Source: Arion vulgaris
Taxonomy: Eukaryota; Mollusca; Gastropoda; Stylommatophora; Arionidae
NCBI GenBank assembly: GCA_020796225.1
Contig: CM036753.1
Location: 88,707,703-88,771,702, forward strand
Direction: 5' to 3'
DNA: 64,000 nucleotides
The notes beneath the pieces were generated by a model that had not been told where the DNA came from, did no database searches, and saw only the letters and a program-made list of their open reading frames with translations. Position numbers and translations under genes: made by a program. This document shows positions 1 to 11,397 of the stretch, in pieces (the stretch's first letter is position 1; each line of letters begins with the position of its first letter).

Positions 1-504
1 AGCATACTAGCACAGATTTTGAGAATCCTTTCAGACAAAAGATAAATAAGAGTTGAAAATATATTTGGTATAATACTAAATTTGTAACATTATATGTTTT
101 TCTGACCTAGCATACTGTATGAGTATCTTACTTAGTGTGTCAGTTATTCTACATGTTTTATTATTCTTACCAGTTGTTGATCCTACAAGATTTCTAGTGT
201 AGATACACAAAACTGTTGAGCAGACTTAGCATTGCATGTGACTAGAGAGTCGCCAACTTCAGATGTGTTGTTAGCCTTTGCTGATTATGTTGTTGCAAAC
301 CAGCTACAATTTAATGTAGAACTCTTTCATACAATTTCTTTTGAGGATGAGGTAATAATGCCCTTTTAATAGTTTATAACATATCATTTTGTTGTTTAAT
401 TAAAAAATTTGTTAGGTAGAACAAAATGTCAGCTTTACTACCATTTAATGTCTATAATTTCTCACAATTTTGTTATAGCAGCAGATGTATAAAAAGTGAT
501 GTTG

Positions 505-1082
505 AGAGTACCTAAGCACAGATGTTGTTAGAGAGTACCTAGCATAAATGTTGTTAGTTCAGTACCTAGCACAGATGTTGTTAGTGTAGTACCTAGCATA
601 AAATGTTGTTGTGTAGTACCTAGCAAGATGTTGTTAGTTTAGTACCTACACAGATGATGTTAGTCAGTACCTAGCACAGATGTTGTTAGAGTAGTACCTA
701 GCACAGATGCTGTTAGTGTAGTACCTAGCACAGATGTTGTTAGTATAGTACCTAGCACAGATGTTGTTAGAGTAGTACCTAGCACAGATGTTGTTAGAGT
801 AGTACCTAGCACAGATGTTGTTAGTGTAGTACCTAGCACAGATGTTGTTAGAGCAGTACTTAGCACAGATGTTGTTAGAGTAGTACCTAGCACAGATTTT
901 GTTAGATTAGTGCCTAGCACAGATTTGTTAGATTAGTACCTAGCACAGATGTTTGTTAGTGTAGTACCTAGCACAGATGTTGTTAGAGTAGTACCTAGCA
1001 CAGATGTTGTTAGAGTAGTACATAGCACAGATGTTGCTAGAGTAGTACCTAACACAGATGTTGTTAGAGTAGTACCCAGGAT
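505..1082. repeat. 27-bp minisatellite in adenylate cyclase intron
   Basis: About 20 head-to-tail copies of a 27-bp unit built on TAGCACAGATGTTGTTAG followed by a variable AG(A/T)GTAGTACC join. Because 27 is a multiple of three, the array stays open in several frames and gives spurious nine-residue repeat proteins on both strands. Left-hand copies carry small deletions; central copies are nearly identical. It lies in the intron before the exon at 1346, so it is non-coding by position. Confidence 0.95.
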
Positions 1083-1345
1083 AGATATAGATTTAGTATT
1101 TTCAGTGCTACTTTCTTTTATGTCTGATCATTCTTCTGTTTTGTTTGCCTTCAAGATTTAGTCTAAAAAAAGAAACACTACTGTGTTTGTATCTCAGAAA
1201 CCTTCAAAGTTATATCTAAAACTTTCATCTAAACACAATAAATAAACATGGTGGAGTATTGCTGAATTTGTAGTATTGGATACATTTTCTTATGTTGATT
1301 TAAAATCTAAACTTGTATTTTTTGTGCAACTTTTTCTTTGTCTAG

Positions 1346-1470
1346 GTTTGAATGTTGGACCAGTTGTAGCAGGAGTGATTGGTGTCAAAAAGCCACACTA
1401 TGATATCTGGGGCAACACAGTTAATGTAGCCAGCAGGATGGACAGCACTGGGGTTCCTAACAAAATACAG
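1346..1470 (+). CDS. Adenylate cyclase, C2 catalytic domain, penultimate exon
   Basis: Internal exon of a class III transmembrane adenylate cyclase, which makes cAMP from ATP at the plasma membrane. It follows the acceptor tttgtctag and ends cag|gt; it starts with two bases of a split Gly codon and then 41 codons. Visible family motifs are GPVVAGVIG, the YDIWGN segment with the adenine-recognition Asp, and NTVNVASRM with the catalytic Asn and Arg of the C2 half. The length and phase fit the exon at 3657, which completes the domain. The preceding exon is not recognisable in the window. The subtype is not certain, although the C2 sequence looks like typical membrane-bound isoforms. Confidence 0.93.
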
Positions 1471-1844
1471 GTTTTGTTAATTTTAACTTTTAGGCTTGGT
1501 CTACTATCTTATGTGTTGTTTTGTGACTTGTTTGCCTCTCTTTTCTCAATGAAAAGGCTTCATTTTTTTTCCTTCCAGCTTAATTGTTGATTTCGTACTT
1601 GTTTGACTTTGTGTAACTGAAATTCTGTCATGTAATATATGTGTTTCTTGAAATTTCTGCAATGCTTTTTATTTACTAGGGTAGCTTCCTAGGTCCTACA
1701 TGAATCGCCTCTTATGCTATGCCTTGTAGGTCGCAGTGGTACTATTCTTGGCTTCCTTGCGGACCCGACACCACATGGGTGAGAGGTATAATCACCTTTG
1801 GGAGTCTCTATGACATAGATGCTTTCTTCTCATTCCAAAGGTAC

Positions 1845-3236
1845 TCGGGGAGCCGCATGGATATTTTTCCAGAGATCTCTGATCTCGTTGTAGGTGAGAT
1901 CGAGTTCCTAGTCCTATCAGAGACGGTCGATAAAACATAGGACCCGTGTTCAAGTTGGGCACTTAAAAGGACCCTTGGCAGCTCAAAATCGAGAAAAGCA
2001 GGCTCAAAAAGTCACTGCCTTGGCAAAATTTCTTAGAAAGATTACAAAATAAAATTGCTACAAAATTTTTTCACCATCTTCTAATTTACAGCTGGACTCG
2101 CTAGGTGCTAGTGTACATGCCAGCAAGATGATTTCCTGTAGAGATCACACTGACTCACATACAGATGATTTCTTCTCCTTTTAAGAAAGAGATCGAGCAC
2201 ACATGGTTACTCACAGTACAATGATGATTGTCCTATCTTCCTGTGTAAGAAAGAGATCGGAGCACACATGGTTACCACAGTACAATGATGATTTCCTATC
2301 TTCCTGGTAAGAAAGAGATGAGACACATGGTTACTCATCGAAGTACAATGATGATTGTCCTATCTTCCTGTGTAAGAAAGAATCGGAGAACAGGTTACTC
2401 ACAAGTACAATATGATTTCATCTTCCGTGAAAAAGATGACAAATTAAAAGTACAATATGATTGTCCTATCTTCCTGTGTAAGAAGAGATCGGAGCACACA
2501 TGGTTACTCACCGAAGTACAATGACTACACGATTGTCCTATCTTCCTGTGTAAGAAAGAGATCGGAGCACACATGGTTACTCACCGAAGTACAATGATGA
2601 TTGTCCTATCTTCCTGTGTAAGAAAGAGATCGGAGCACACATGGTTACTCACCGAAGTACAATGATGATTGTCCTATCTTCCTGTGTAAGAAAGAGATCG
2701 GAGCACACATGGTTACTCACGAAGTGCAATGATGATTGTCCTATCTTCCTGTGTAAGAAAGAGATCGGAGCACACATGGTTACTCACCAAGTGCAATGAT
2801 GATGGTCCTATCTTCCTGTGTAAGAAAGAGATTGGAGCACACATGGTTACTCACCGAAGTACAATGATGATTGTCCTATCTTCCTGTGTAAGAAAGAGAT
2901 CAGAGCACACATGGTTACTGATCGAAGTACATGATGATTGTCCTATCTTCCTGTTAAGAAAGAGTCGGAGCACACATGGTTACTCACCGAAGTACAATAG
3001 TGATTGTCCTATCTTCCTGTGTAAGAAAGAGATCGGAGCACACATGGTTACTCACCGAAGTACAATGATGATTTTCCTATCTTCCTGTGTAAGAAAGAGA
3101 TCGGAGCACACATGGTTACTCACCGAAGTACAATGATGATTGTCCTATCTTCCTGTGTAAGAAAGAGATCGGAGCACACATGGTTACTCACCGAAGTACA
3201 ATGATGATTGTCCTATCCATCAATCAATCAATACAT
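1845..3236 (+). mobile_element. SINE family B copy with expanded tail
   Basis: The segment 1845-2100 matches the copy at 22009-22403 (shared blocks around AGAGATCTCTGATCTC, GAGATCGAGTTCCTAGTCCT and CCTTGGCAG), and the right end has the family terminus GTCCTATC followed by TCAATCAA repeats. Between them the tail has been amplified into a 68-bp tandem array. It occupies the last intron of the adenylate cyclase gene. Confidence 0.8.
2128..3223 (+). repeat. 68-bp tandem array derived from SINE B tail
   Basis: About 15 copies of a 68-bp unit containing GATCGGAGCACACATGGTTA, CACCGAAGTACAATGATGAT and TGTCCTATCTTCCTGTGTAA. The same unit is present once at the 3' end of the SINE copies at 22009 and 49142, so the array arose by local tandem amplification of a SINE tail. 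The central and right copies are almost identical and the left ones are ragged, as expected for array edges. The short proteins readable through it are repeat artefacts. Confidence 0.95.
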
Positions 3237-3258
3237 CATCACTTTTAGATACAGTCCC

Positions 3259-3507
3259 GCCCGAGTGGTTACCGGACCCAAATTTGGGGTGTAAAGAATA
3301 GAACCACTGTTACCTGCCACACATGTCGTAAGAGGTGACTAAGGAGGTTTGGCTGAAATTGGATGCCTGTGTCCTAAATGTGTAGATGTTTATACGTTTA
3401 GGGGCCTACCAAACCAATGTGTAACGTTTACACGTTCTTGGCAAAGATCAAACATATCACAAAGAGTGATTAAAATTGGTCGTAAAGAACGAACGCAAAG
3501 TAGAAGA
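3259..3507 (+). mobile_element. SINE family C, full copy with TSD
   Basis: A 249-bp SINE with exact 12-bp target duplications AGATACAGTCCC at 3247-3258 and 3508-3519. The head reads CCCGAGTGGTTACCGG, which looks like the A box of a Ser/Leu tRNA. The body runs through TAGAACCACTGTTACCTGCC, and the tail is GAAGA-rich. It sits in the last adenylate cyclase intron, 150 bp before the terminal exon. Confidence 0.93.
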
Positions 3508-3656
3508 AGATACAGTCCCATTTATTATTACTTACAACTCAAAAACATTACTCTTTGTGTTGAAACAGATACCCGTACCATTTACTTGTGACAGGTAAGT
3601 GTAAAAAACTCTTTAAGAAAAATTAGATTGTTTTCATTTTTTTTTTTCATTGGCAG

Positions 3657-3812
3657 GTAACGATGGATATTTTCAGAGTACTTTCTGGCAATGGTTATTC
3701 TCTGACATTGAGAGGGGTGGTGAAGGTCAAAGGTAAAGGAGATATGCAGACATTTTTTCTGGATTCTCTACCAATAGGAGCATCTCTAGAAGGCATGCAG
3801 ACAAGAGATTAA
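3657..3812 (+). CDS. Adenylate cyclase, terminal coding exon
   Basis: Terminal coding exon of the adenylate cyclase, entered in phase 0 after a T-rich tract and ttggcag, with a TAA stop at 3810-3812. It encodes 51 residues: [15 protein letters not shown], then [17 protein letters not shown] and a short unconserved tail. The Lys in VKGKG is the C2-domain lysine that contacts the ATP phosphates in the family. Joined to the exon at 1346-1470 the frame is continuous (IQ|VT), as in animal adenylate cyclases. Nothing downstream resembles more coding sequence, so the protein ends within about 15 residues of the catalytic core. Confidence 0.93.
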   Translation, partial: VTMDIFRVLSGNGYSLTLRGVVKVKGKGDMQTFFLDSLPIGASLEGMQTRD

Positions 3813-4059
3813 CCCTGGCTGTGCATGGTTACTCAAGTATTTCATCTTAGACACTTTTCTAATGTTAATATGACAAGATTGTATTTAAGATATAAATGTG
3901 TGGTATGTGTTCATCAGATAACGTAATGTAGTGAGGACATAGTGGGTGACAGAATCTGGCTAGAATACATAGATGAAAGCTATATTTGCATCTTCCTCTG
4001 TGACGCTTATAGGTAAAATTAGAAAATTACAGGTAACACTAGAATGATTTTACTTCTTC

Positions 4060-4285
4060 TTCTTTACCCCTTCACCTCCTAGGAGGCCTAGGTCCACAAC
4101 CAAGGCCTTTGCAAGCTCTCATGCGCTTGGCTGTGTTTATTAAATCTAAATGTTATACAGGGTGAAGTAGCTAATCCCACACCAAAACTCCACTTTTGCT
4201 GTAAACAGCATGTGGTAGGTAGTAGTGGTTTCATTTTTTACCCCAAATTCTGGCCCCGGCAACCACATGGTCGTCACTTTGAATA
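4060..4285 (-). mobile_element. Degraded SINE C copy
   Basis: On the minus strand the right end reads like the head of SINE C (GGTTGCCGGGGCCAGAATTTG against the head at 3259), and the left end is a TTC-rich tract equal to the GAA-rich tail. It is much diverged and no target duplication is visible. Confidence 0.5.
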
Positions 4286-4885
4286 GTCTGACTTCTTTGA
4301 CTATCGGACAGGAGAGACATGTAGGTGCATTGAAATTACTACTACTATTGATAAATAGTGTTGAAGATATTGTATCTAATTGTGATCAAATATATAACAG
4401 TCATTGTTTGTGCTTTATGTGAATGTGACAGCACTGAAATTGTAAAAAATTAGAAGCTGGAGAAAGTTTTTAATAGCTTGGATTATTATTGACAATGGAG
4501 ACACAATGAAGGAGATTAAAAGAACCTATCTCTATCTTCAGAAATTAAAATAACTGAATAAACCATCGGAAGGGACAGACGGAAGTGCAACAATTCGATT
4601 TTTTATGTTCTGCCTCTTTTCTATAGGAACATATTCATGTTAGACCTGGACAGTTAGTAAATCAACAGAGAATGTTTTTCAATATAAGTGCTATTGAAGA
4701 ATCCTTAGAAGAATTATACGTAGTGACTCAGTAGAGAACAAATAAATCCATAATACAATAATTGACAATGGTTTACTATTGAAAAAGATAAAACAATAAA
4801 AAGTGAAGTATTTTTATCATATAAAATGCAATGAAGGCTTGGAATATACAATAATGGAAGTCTCAATCATAAAAAATAAATATTT

Positions 4886-4975
4886 CTCTCTCTCGTGATC
4901 ACCATTCAGACCGGTGTACCAGATTTCCCCATAAATCTCATTCATGTGGAAATCTGATTCATGCACTAAGTATTA
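4886..4975 (-). mobile_element. SINE C long-form tail fragment
   Basis: The CTCTCTCTCGTGATCACCA block and the CAGATTTCCCCATAAAT and GGAAATCTGATTCATGCA segments match the tail half of the long SINE C copies at 39303 and 50770. The head is missing. Confidence 0.7.
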
Positions 4976-5394
4976 ATAATATTTGAAGCACAGAAGACTT
5001 TTATTTTGGGGAAAAGGGCTTTAGAATCGAAGAAATAAGTGTAGTTATTCTAGAGAGAAATAAATACACTTTGTTGTAATGAAAATGTGTGTCTCATTGT
5101 TAGTTAGATGTGCAGAATTAAGTGACAGGCTTGAGTATGTTGTATATTTGATTTTATATTTAACAACTGATGTTAAATGTTATTACCACTGAAGAAATGA
5201 AAATTATATTGAACTTTTTTCTACAGCATTATCAGTAATTGTATATTTTTTTATATAAATCTGTATGTTTGAATACTTATTAAGTGCTTTGTAGCTGTGA
5301 GAAAATATTTGTTAGATTTGAAATGTCGTTGAAGCTTATCTGTCAGAGATGGAATTCATCTGTTATTGTGTAGAAATCATGTCACAAATTCGTC

Positions 5395-5640
5395 CAAAGC
5401 AGAAGAATTGACTTCATTGCACTGGGTTTTACCCCATATGGTTCTGTCCCTCTCCACAGAAATGACATGACACCTGCCGAAAGTGTTGCACAAAGTGTGA
5501 AGTCCATAGCTCCAGCAACAATCCTAGGCATCTCTTGGAAAAACTGCACTCATGAACAGAACAGCGCAGTCCAGATTCGAAACCACGATCTTTGGAATGC
5601 AAGGCAAGGGCTCAGCCACTTAGCCACACATGAACATGTG
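5395..5640 (-). mobile_element. SINE family D, tRNA-like head
   Basis: On the minus strand the sequence starts with a tRNA-like stretch: an A-box form TGGCTAAGTGGCTGAG and a B-box form GGTTTCGAATC about 35 bases apart. The body continues through CTCTGTGGAGAGGGACAGAA. The body (plus-strand 5410-5510) is repeated at 37900-38040. There is no clear target duplication. Confidence 0.65.
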
Positions 5641-6109
5641 ATAATCTGGTTTATTGTCATAAGTCATTTTTATGAGTTAAATCCAGAGAGGATTGAACGA
5701 CCTTCGAAGCTATGGTCTAAACCTGAGAAGACTATTGACTTTGTCCTGATGGCGGCAAGCTTGATGAGCTAATGTCAGCTATAACCTAAATACTAAAGAA
5801 GAAAACAAATTATTTGTCAAACTACGAGCCCTGATATTTGTCAGATGTTTAATTTATGAACAAATATATGAATATGTTTTCTTGGTGCTGTTAAATATGT
5901 TTACCTGATATTAGGTTAGTGTTCCTGGTTTATTTAAGTGGCAGAAGTTCATTGACTGTGTTGAGACTTTGTAGATGTTGAATCAGAAATATTTATGTTG
6001 CTGTAGAGTTGAGTAGACTCATCTTTAAAAACAGAACATGACATGAACTTATTTCTCTTAAGAAAGTTTTCTTTTCCTATCCCATCATACATATCATTTT
6101 ATATATATA

Positions 6110-7445
6110 TTAAAATCCCCAAAAAAGGTGATCTCAAAGATTGTAACAACTGGAGAGGGATCACCTATTGTCAGTAATGACCAAGACTTTCTGCAAAATC
6201 ATTCTTAATAGAATCAAAGGAGCAGTGGACACAACCCTGAGAGAAGAACAAGCTGGTTTTAGACCTGGGAGAAGCTGCTTAGACCAAATAATTACCTTAC
6301 GACTAATTTTGGAGGAACATATTGAGAAGCAACAACCACTCATACTAAATTTCATCGATTTTAAAAAGCCTTTGATAGTCTATACAGAATCTCTCTGTGG
6401 AATATTCTGAGATGCTATGGAATAACAGACAAAATAATAAACATTATAAAGAGCCTCTATGATGGTTCACAGTGTGCAGTTCGCACTGATGGTGGACACA
6501 GCGACTGGCTTATGGTTGAAACCGGAGTAAAGCAAGGCTGTATTCTGTCTCCGCTATTGTTTGGAGTGGCCATTGACTGGGTGATGTGAAAATGTTGCAG
6601 GTGCGAAACTGGCATCGATTGGGTAGAAAATAGTCAACTAGAAGATTTGGATTTTGCAGATGATATTGCCTTGTTAAGTAGAAACAACCAAGATATGCAA
6701 AGAAAAACAGACAACTTGTCATTTATAGCATCAAAAGTTGGACTGCAGATAAGCTATGAAAAACAAATATAATGAAGACACCTATGGCAAGTAATGCAGA
6801 TATCACACTGGAATCTAAAATGATAAAAATAACAGAGCAGTTCACCTATTTAGAAGCAATTTTAATTGCACAGGAAATGTTAAAAAGAAATTATGATACG
6901 AATTGGCAAAGCAACATCTGCTTTTAAAAGTCTAAATAAAATATGGAACTGCAAGTTATATAGTATTAAACTAAATTACGAATTTTCAATTCAAATGTTG
7001 TATCAATTCTAACATATGCTAGCGAGAGTTGAAAAATTACTAAAGATATAGAAAGCAAGTTGAATGCATTTGAAAATAGATGTCTGCGAAAATAATGAAT
7101 ATAAAATGGAACGAATTCAGGAGAAGTGATGAAATCAGAGACATGTCTGGTCAACCATTAGTGACAACTGTTATAAGAAAGAGAAGATGGAGATATGTTG
7201 GGCACACCTTGAGGAGAAATGATCAATGAATATCAAAGCAGGCATTGAAGTGGGATGCAAAGGGTTCAAGAAGAGAGGTCGACCTAAGGAGACCCTTGAA
7301 CGAACTTTGCTGAGAGAGGCAGGAAATATCGGCCTCAGTTCCATGGAGGAGATTGAGCGAGTTGCCCAGGACAGAGCGGTATGAAGAAATTACTTGCAGG
7401 CCCTATGTAACGTATAACGATCGAGAGGAATATTATTATTATTAT
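6110..7445 (+). pseudogene. RTE-like LINE, broken reverse transcriptase (family 1)
   Basis: Longest LINE copy in the window. It opens in the RT fingers (KIPKKGDLKDCNNWRGI), passes LREEQAGFRPGRSCLDQI, VKQGCILSPLLF and the active-site FADDIALLS at about 6653-6679, then the C-terminal part (ESKLNAFENR, RRSDEIRDMSGQP, RRNDQ, LREAGNIGLSSMEEIERVAQ), and ends in ATT repeats, as RTE-clade LINEs do. Stops and frameshifts interrupt it repeatedly (for example at 6410, 6588 and 6772). The endonuclease half is absent, so it is a 5'-truncated dead copy. Confidence 0.9.
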
Positions 7446-7458
7446 ATATATATATATA

Positions 7459-7892
7459 TTCCTCTCGTACCATTATATGTTACATAGAACCTGCAAGTAA
7501 TTTCTTCATACCACTCTGTCCAACACAATTCTTTCAATCTCTTCTATGGAATTGAGTCTGATATTACTTGCCTCTCTCAGCAAAGTATGTTTCAGGGTTT
7601 CCCTGGGACTACCTCTCTATCTTGAACCCTTTGCCTCCCACTTCAATGCCTGCTTTGGTATTCTTTGATCATTTCTTCTGAAGGTATGCCCAACATATCC
7701 CCATCTTCTTTTTATAACAGTTGTTGTTAGTGGTTGGCCAGACATTTCTCTAATTTCATCACTTCTAAATTCCTCCCATTTTATGTTCTTTATTTTTTTA
7801 AGACATCTATTTTCAAATCCATTCAACTTACTTTCTATATACTTAGTCATTTCTCAAGTCTGGCTAGCATATGTTAGGATTGATACAGTCCT
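7459..7892 (-). pseudogene. RTE-like LINE tail, inverted copy (family 1)
   Basis: Minus-strand copy of the C-terminal third of the same LINE, starting at CCTCTCGTACCATTATATGT and ending near the CCAGACTTGAGAAATGAC segment. It abuts the 3' end of the + copy with only an ATT/AT-rich spacer of about 15 bp between, making a tail-to-tail inverted pair. Confidence 0.9.
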
Positions 7893-8083
7893 TATACAAT
7901 CGTGTTTATATCATTTTATGCTTGCTGAAAAAAAAAATTTTAATTTCTAATTTTATAGAAAAAATGCTTCCTTGTAGACAAGCTGAAGATATTTCTTTGT
8001 TGATTATTATAATAAAGAGACATCCTTTTGTGTATGTTGGACATAGTTCCTCAGTGCTGACATTTTTTCTTTTTTACTACAGC

Positions 8084-8309
8084 TTAACCCTTTCGCTGCT
8101 ACATACTTTCTGAAGGCTGAGCTAAAAATAGCTACTCTTTGTTTCTAGGTCACAAACATGAATGTATGCCTATAGCAGTGACAGTAGCAATGTATAACGT
8201 GTTAACACATCTTTAGCCCACAGAGGAGAAATAATAACAGACGAGTTAATGCGTCTTTAGAAGTGAATGGGAAAATGTATATATACGTCCTTAGCAGCTA
8301 AAGGGTTAA
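8084..8309. mobile_element. TTAA MITE (type 2), piggyBac-like
   Basis: A 226-bp element bounded by TTAACCCTTTCGCTGCTA at the left and TAGCAGCTAAAGGGTTAA at the right, inverted repeats of about 18 bp with one or two mismatches. TTAA at both ends is the target site used by piggyBac-type transposons. It has no coding capacity. Confidence 0.85.
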
Positions 8310-9592
8310 AATGCAGCTTACTTATTCTATTTATATTTAAATTTTGCCCATTTATAATTATGGTAAATATTGAACTATCTTAATACTTCTGCTGAAACTA
8401 TAGTTTCTATTGTACTATTTTTGTTTAAGTTGTGCTGAAAACAAGGTTTCTTTCCTATGTTTTGGGGACTCAGTCTTTTCTTATTACAGGGAAACAGTAG
8501 CCTATCGCAAATTCTGTGGATAAATTATGCTTAGAATGGTACTGAAATTTTAGGGGCCCAATTATGCTTATATTGAAAACAGTACTTAAATTTACATAGT
8601 ATAATTGTACTTGCATTGAAAACCATGCTGACATTTCAGTTGTTTATTTGTGTTTATATCGAAAACAAAACTGACATTTCTGTCTAATTATAATTATATT
8701 GAAAATGGCACTGGCTAATATAAATCTTGATGATGACTTATAGTTGACACAGGATATAACAAATAATGTTCATTAGAATATAGTGACGTATGGACATAAA
8801 AATTATCAAACAGCAATCACTCACAGTGAAATTTTATCAAAATTATGTGCACATATTGTGACAGCTGCCTGCTGGTACTTTACCCCAGCACTTAGTTGCA
8901 GCCTCTCTCACTGTACATATCTGACATAATATAAAGCTCAAGTTTGTGAATAAAGTGAGATTATTCCTTTTATTTTCTCACTCAATTATAATACTTGGTC
9001 AAGTGATGTCAATGAAAGACATCAAGATTCAGTTGATATTCATTTAAGCATGTGTCATATGGAAGATGTCCCATTTTTTAATGCATGTGTCAGTTATCTG
9101 TTTCTTATTTCTAATATCATGACGACTTTATGACAGTTCTGCAGCTTGTAATCAAAGGCAAATGCATACATTTACACACTTTATTAGAAAAATAGATCTT
9201 CATTAAAATGTTATTAGTAAAAGTGTGTTTGAATTTCTTTTTTGTCCAATTATTCGACACCTCATTGCTAGTGCAGTATATAAATAAAGTGTTTGATTGG
9301 TTTTAGAATAATATGTTAATACTCATAAGTGTATGTACTTGCTGATACTCAAATTATCCTCCACATGCTCCTTTTACTTATGTCATGAATCACTTTTTAA
9401 ATCAAGGATTTCTTGATGTTTTTTTTTGTTATGCCATGATAGCTATAATTCTGTGTTTGTATTGTACTGGTTGCTATTCTGTTGAATATGTTATAATGCT
9501 GTGTTTGTCATTGTACTATTTATAATGGTATTGTGCTTATAATTGTACTGTTAATACGAGTGTGCTTTAACGGAAAACCTTAAAAGTGCTTA
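8310..9592. other. AT-rich stretch, no gene seen
   Basis: Low-complexity AT-rich DNA with loosely repeated phrases such as ATATTGAAAAC and CTGACATTTC between 8500 and 8720, and TGTGTTTGTATTGTAC near 9450. These look like old, decayed tandem repeats. There is no splice-bounded open frame. Confidence 0.6.
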
Positions 9593-9985
9593 CCGTCGGC
9601 AGTGCAGACGAATTGCATGATGTCAGAGTAGCAATTTAAAAATGACCACCCCTTATTGACATAATAGCCATCCATTGCAAGTGTTGATAACAGCAGCCTC
9701 AGATGTGTGCTGATGCACCTCTTTGGTGTGTGCGGAGGTGACTGTAGAGTCCAATCCTCTAACACAATCCCCTACCACAGGTGGGGCATACATGATCAAG
9801 GTTAGACATGTCGGTGTTATGTGTTCTGTTTTTTCGTGCTGCTCATTTTCTCTGTGCCTCAACGGCACTATGATTCTCAGCTATACAAGTTCCTCTTGTA
9901 TTGTTACTCCACCACATTTGGCAATCTTGCACCAGGGATTTCCAGCACATGGTGAATTCCCAACACTAAAGAGGAGCAGATGGCT
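9593..9985 (-). pseudogene. LINE 3' end with zinc-finger remnant (family 3)
   Basis: Minus-strand match to the terminal part of the LINE at 29935-30705. The shared stretch encodes LDSTVTSAHTKEVHQHT and the GGCTATTAT-type end, preceded by the Cys-rich finger region, which is degraded here. It is only the last few hundred bases of the element. Confidence 0.75.
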
Positions 9986-10370
9986 GCATACTGAACTTCT
10001 TTGGTTTCAGTGAGGAGGGTATGACATCATTCCTTACTCACTCTCTTGATATGCTGCTGATGATAGTGAAGTTTCATCTGTAATAACAATTCTTGATAAC
10101 AAAACCATTACATTGAGCTTCCAAGCAATGCAAATTCTGTTGACAGACATCAGCACACCATTGTTTTAATTCTGCAGTAACCTGCCATGTCACCCACCTT
10201 GCAGACACTATTTTATACATTAGCGCATCAAGATTATGCTTATGTTCAACCTTGACTAATGTTTAAAAGTGCTGCAGTTTCATGCAAAGTCACTCGTGAT
10301 TTTCAATTAAGATGTGTTCAGCTACTATAAATTACTCTACTTTGGGCCTGAACAGAATAAGAACAGTCAC

Positions 10371-10651
10371 TTAACTCTTTCCACGCCCATTTATTTCCTC
10401 AATTTTTAAGCAGTTAATTCAAGGGAAGTAAAAAAAAAAAAAAAAATTACGATCCCAACTACTTATCAAAATAAACATAATATATTATTATTTACTAAAT
10501 TGAAGTAAACTGACAACCAAACAGAATAACATAGGTTAAATACTATAGTAAACAAGTAAAACTAGGACTTTATAAGAAGTCAACTCTATTGCAAGTGTGT
10601 CAGCTTAAAAGTCACCTGACTTCATGGCGCAGTGACAAAGGAAAGAGTTAA
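10371..10651. mobile_element. TTAA MITE (type 1), copy 1
   Basis: A 281-bp element starting TTAACTCTTTCCACGCCC and ending AAAGGAAAGAGTTAA, with the interior (TATAAGAAGTC, ATGGCGCAGTG) shared with three other copies. This copy is reversed relative to those at 13551 and 61495. TTAA termini imply piggyBac-type mobilisation. Confidence 0.88.
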
Positions 10652-10999
10652 AGAACTAACATCATTTTGGAACTTCATACTCCACTTTTTACTTGCTAGA
10701 GTGACATGACATTTTGTTTGTGAAGTAAGGAATTAAAGCCTTAAGTCAGGCATCTCTTTCAACCTAAGGCAAAAGATTACAGTTAGAGTGACATACATAT
10801 AACACTGTTTTGTATCATCATTCACTGATGAATTTATATCGGTCTTACTCCTTTGTTGCTCCAAAAATGAATAACAAAACACTACCCCTCTTTGGTTCAT
10901 GTGACTAGTGGGTTGATAATCTTTAAACTGCTATTCAAACATCAATAAGTTTATCAGCATCAAAATTTCAGAACACTCAGAGCATGCTTAGCAACAGTA

Positions 11000-11386
11000 A
11001 TAATAATAATAATAATTCCTCTCGACCTATAATGCTACATAGGGCCTGCAAGTAATTTATCCATACCGCTCTATCCTGGGCAACTCACTCAATCTCCTCC
11101 ATGGAACTGAGACCGATATTTCCTGCCTCTCTCAGCAAAGTTCGCTTCAGGGTCTCCTTAGGTCGACCTCTCTTTCTTGAACCCTTTGCATCCCACTTCA
11201 ATGCCTGCTTTGATATTCGTTGATCATTTCTTCTCAAGGTGTGCCCAACATATCTCCATCTTCTTTTCTTATAACAGTTGTCACTAGTGGTTGACCAGAC
11301 ATGTCTCTGATTTCATCACTTCTCCTGAATTCGTTCCATTTTATATTCATTATTTTTGCAGACATCTATTTTCAAATGCATTCAAA
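11000..11386 (-). pseudogene. RTE-like LINE tail with TSD (family 1)
   Basis: A minus-strand, 5'-truncated C-terminal fragment flanked by perfect 11-bp target duplications TAGCAACAGTA at 10989-10999 and 11387-11397. AAT repeats form the 3' tail. The encoded segment covers MSGQPL to the end of the LINE ORF, with few disruptions, so it is a fairly young insertion. Confidence 0.92.
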
Positions 11387-11397
11387 TAGCAACAGTA

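Noticed and set aside
224..350. Open frame DLALHVTRES... ending FEDE|gtaata, just upstream of the adenylate cyclase exon
   Set aside because: It ends in phase 0, while the exon at 1346 needs a preceding exon ending in phase 1. There is no pyrimidine tract before it and no convincing match to the expected F-x-LR-(I/V)G segment.
2128..3223. Regular repeats suggesting a CRISPR-like array
   Set aside because: The 68-bp units are directly adjacent with no unique spacers, the DNA is eukaryotic, and the unit comes from a SINE tail.
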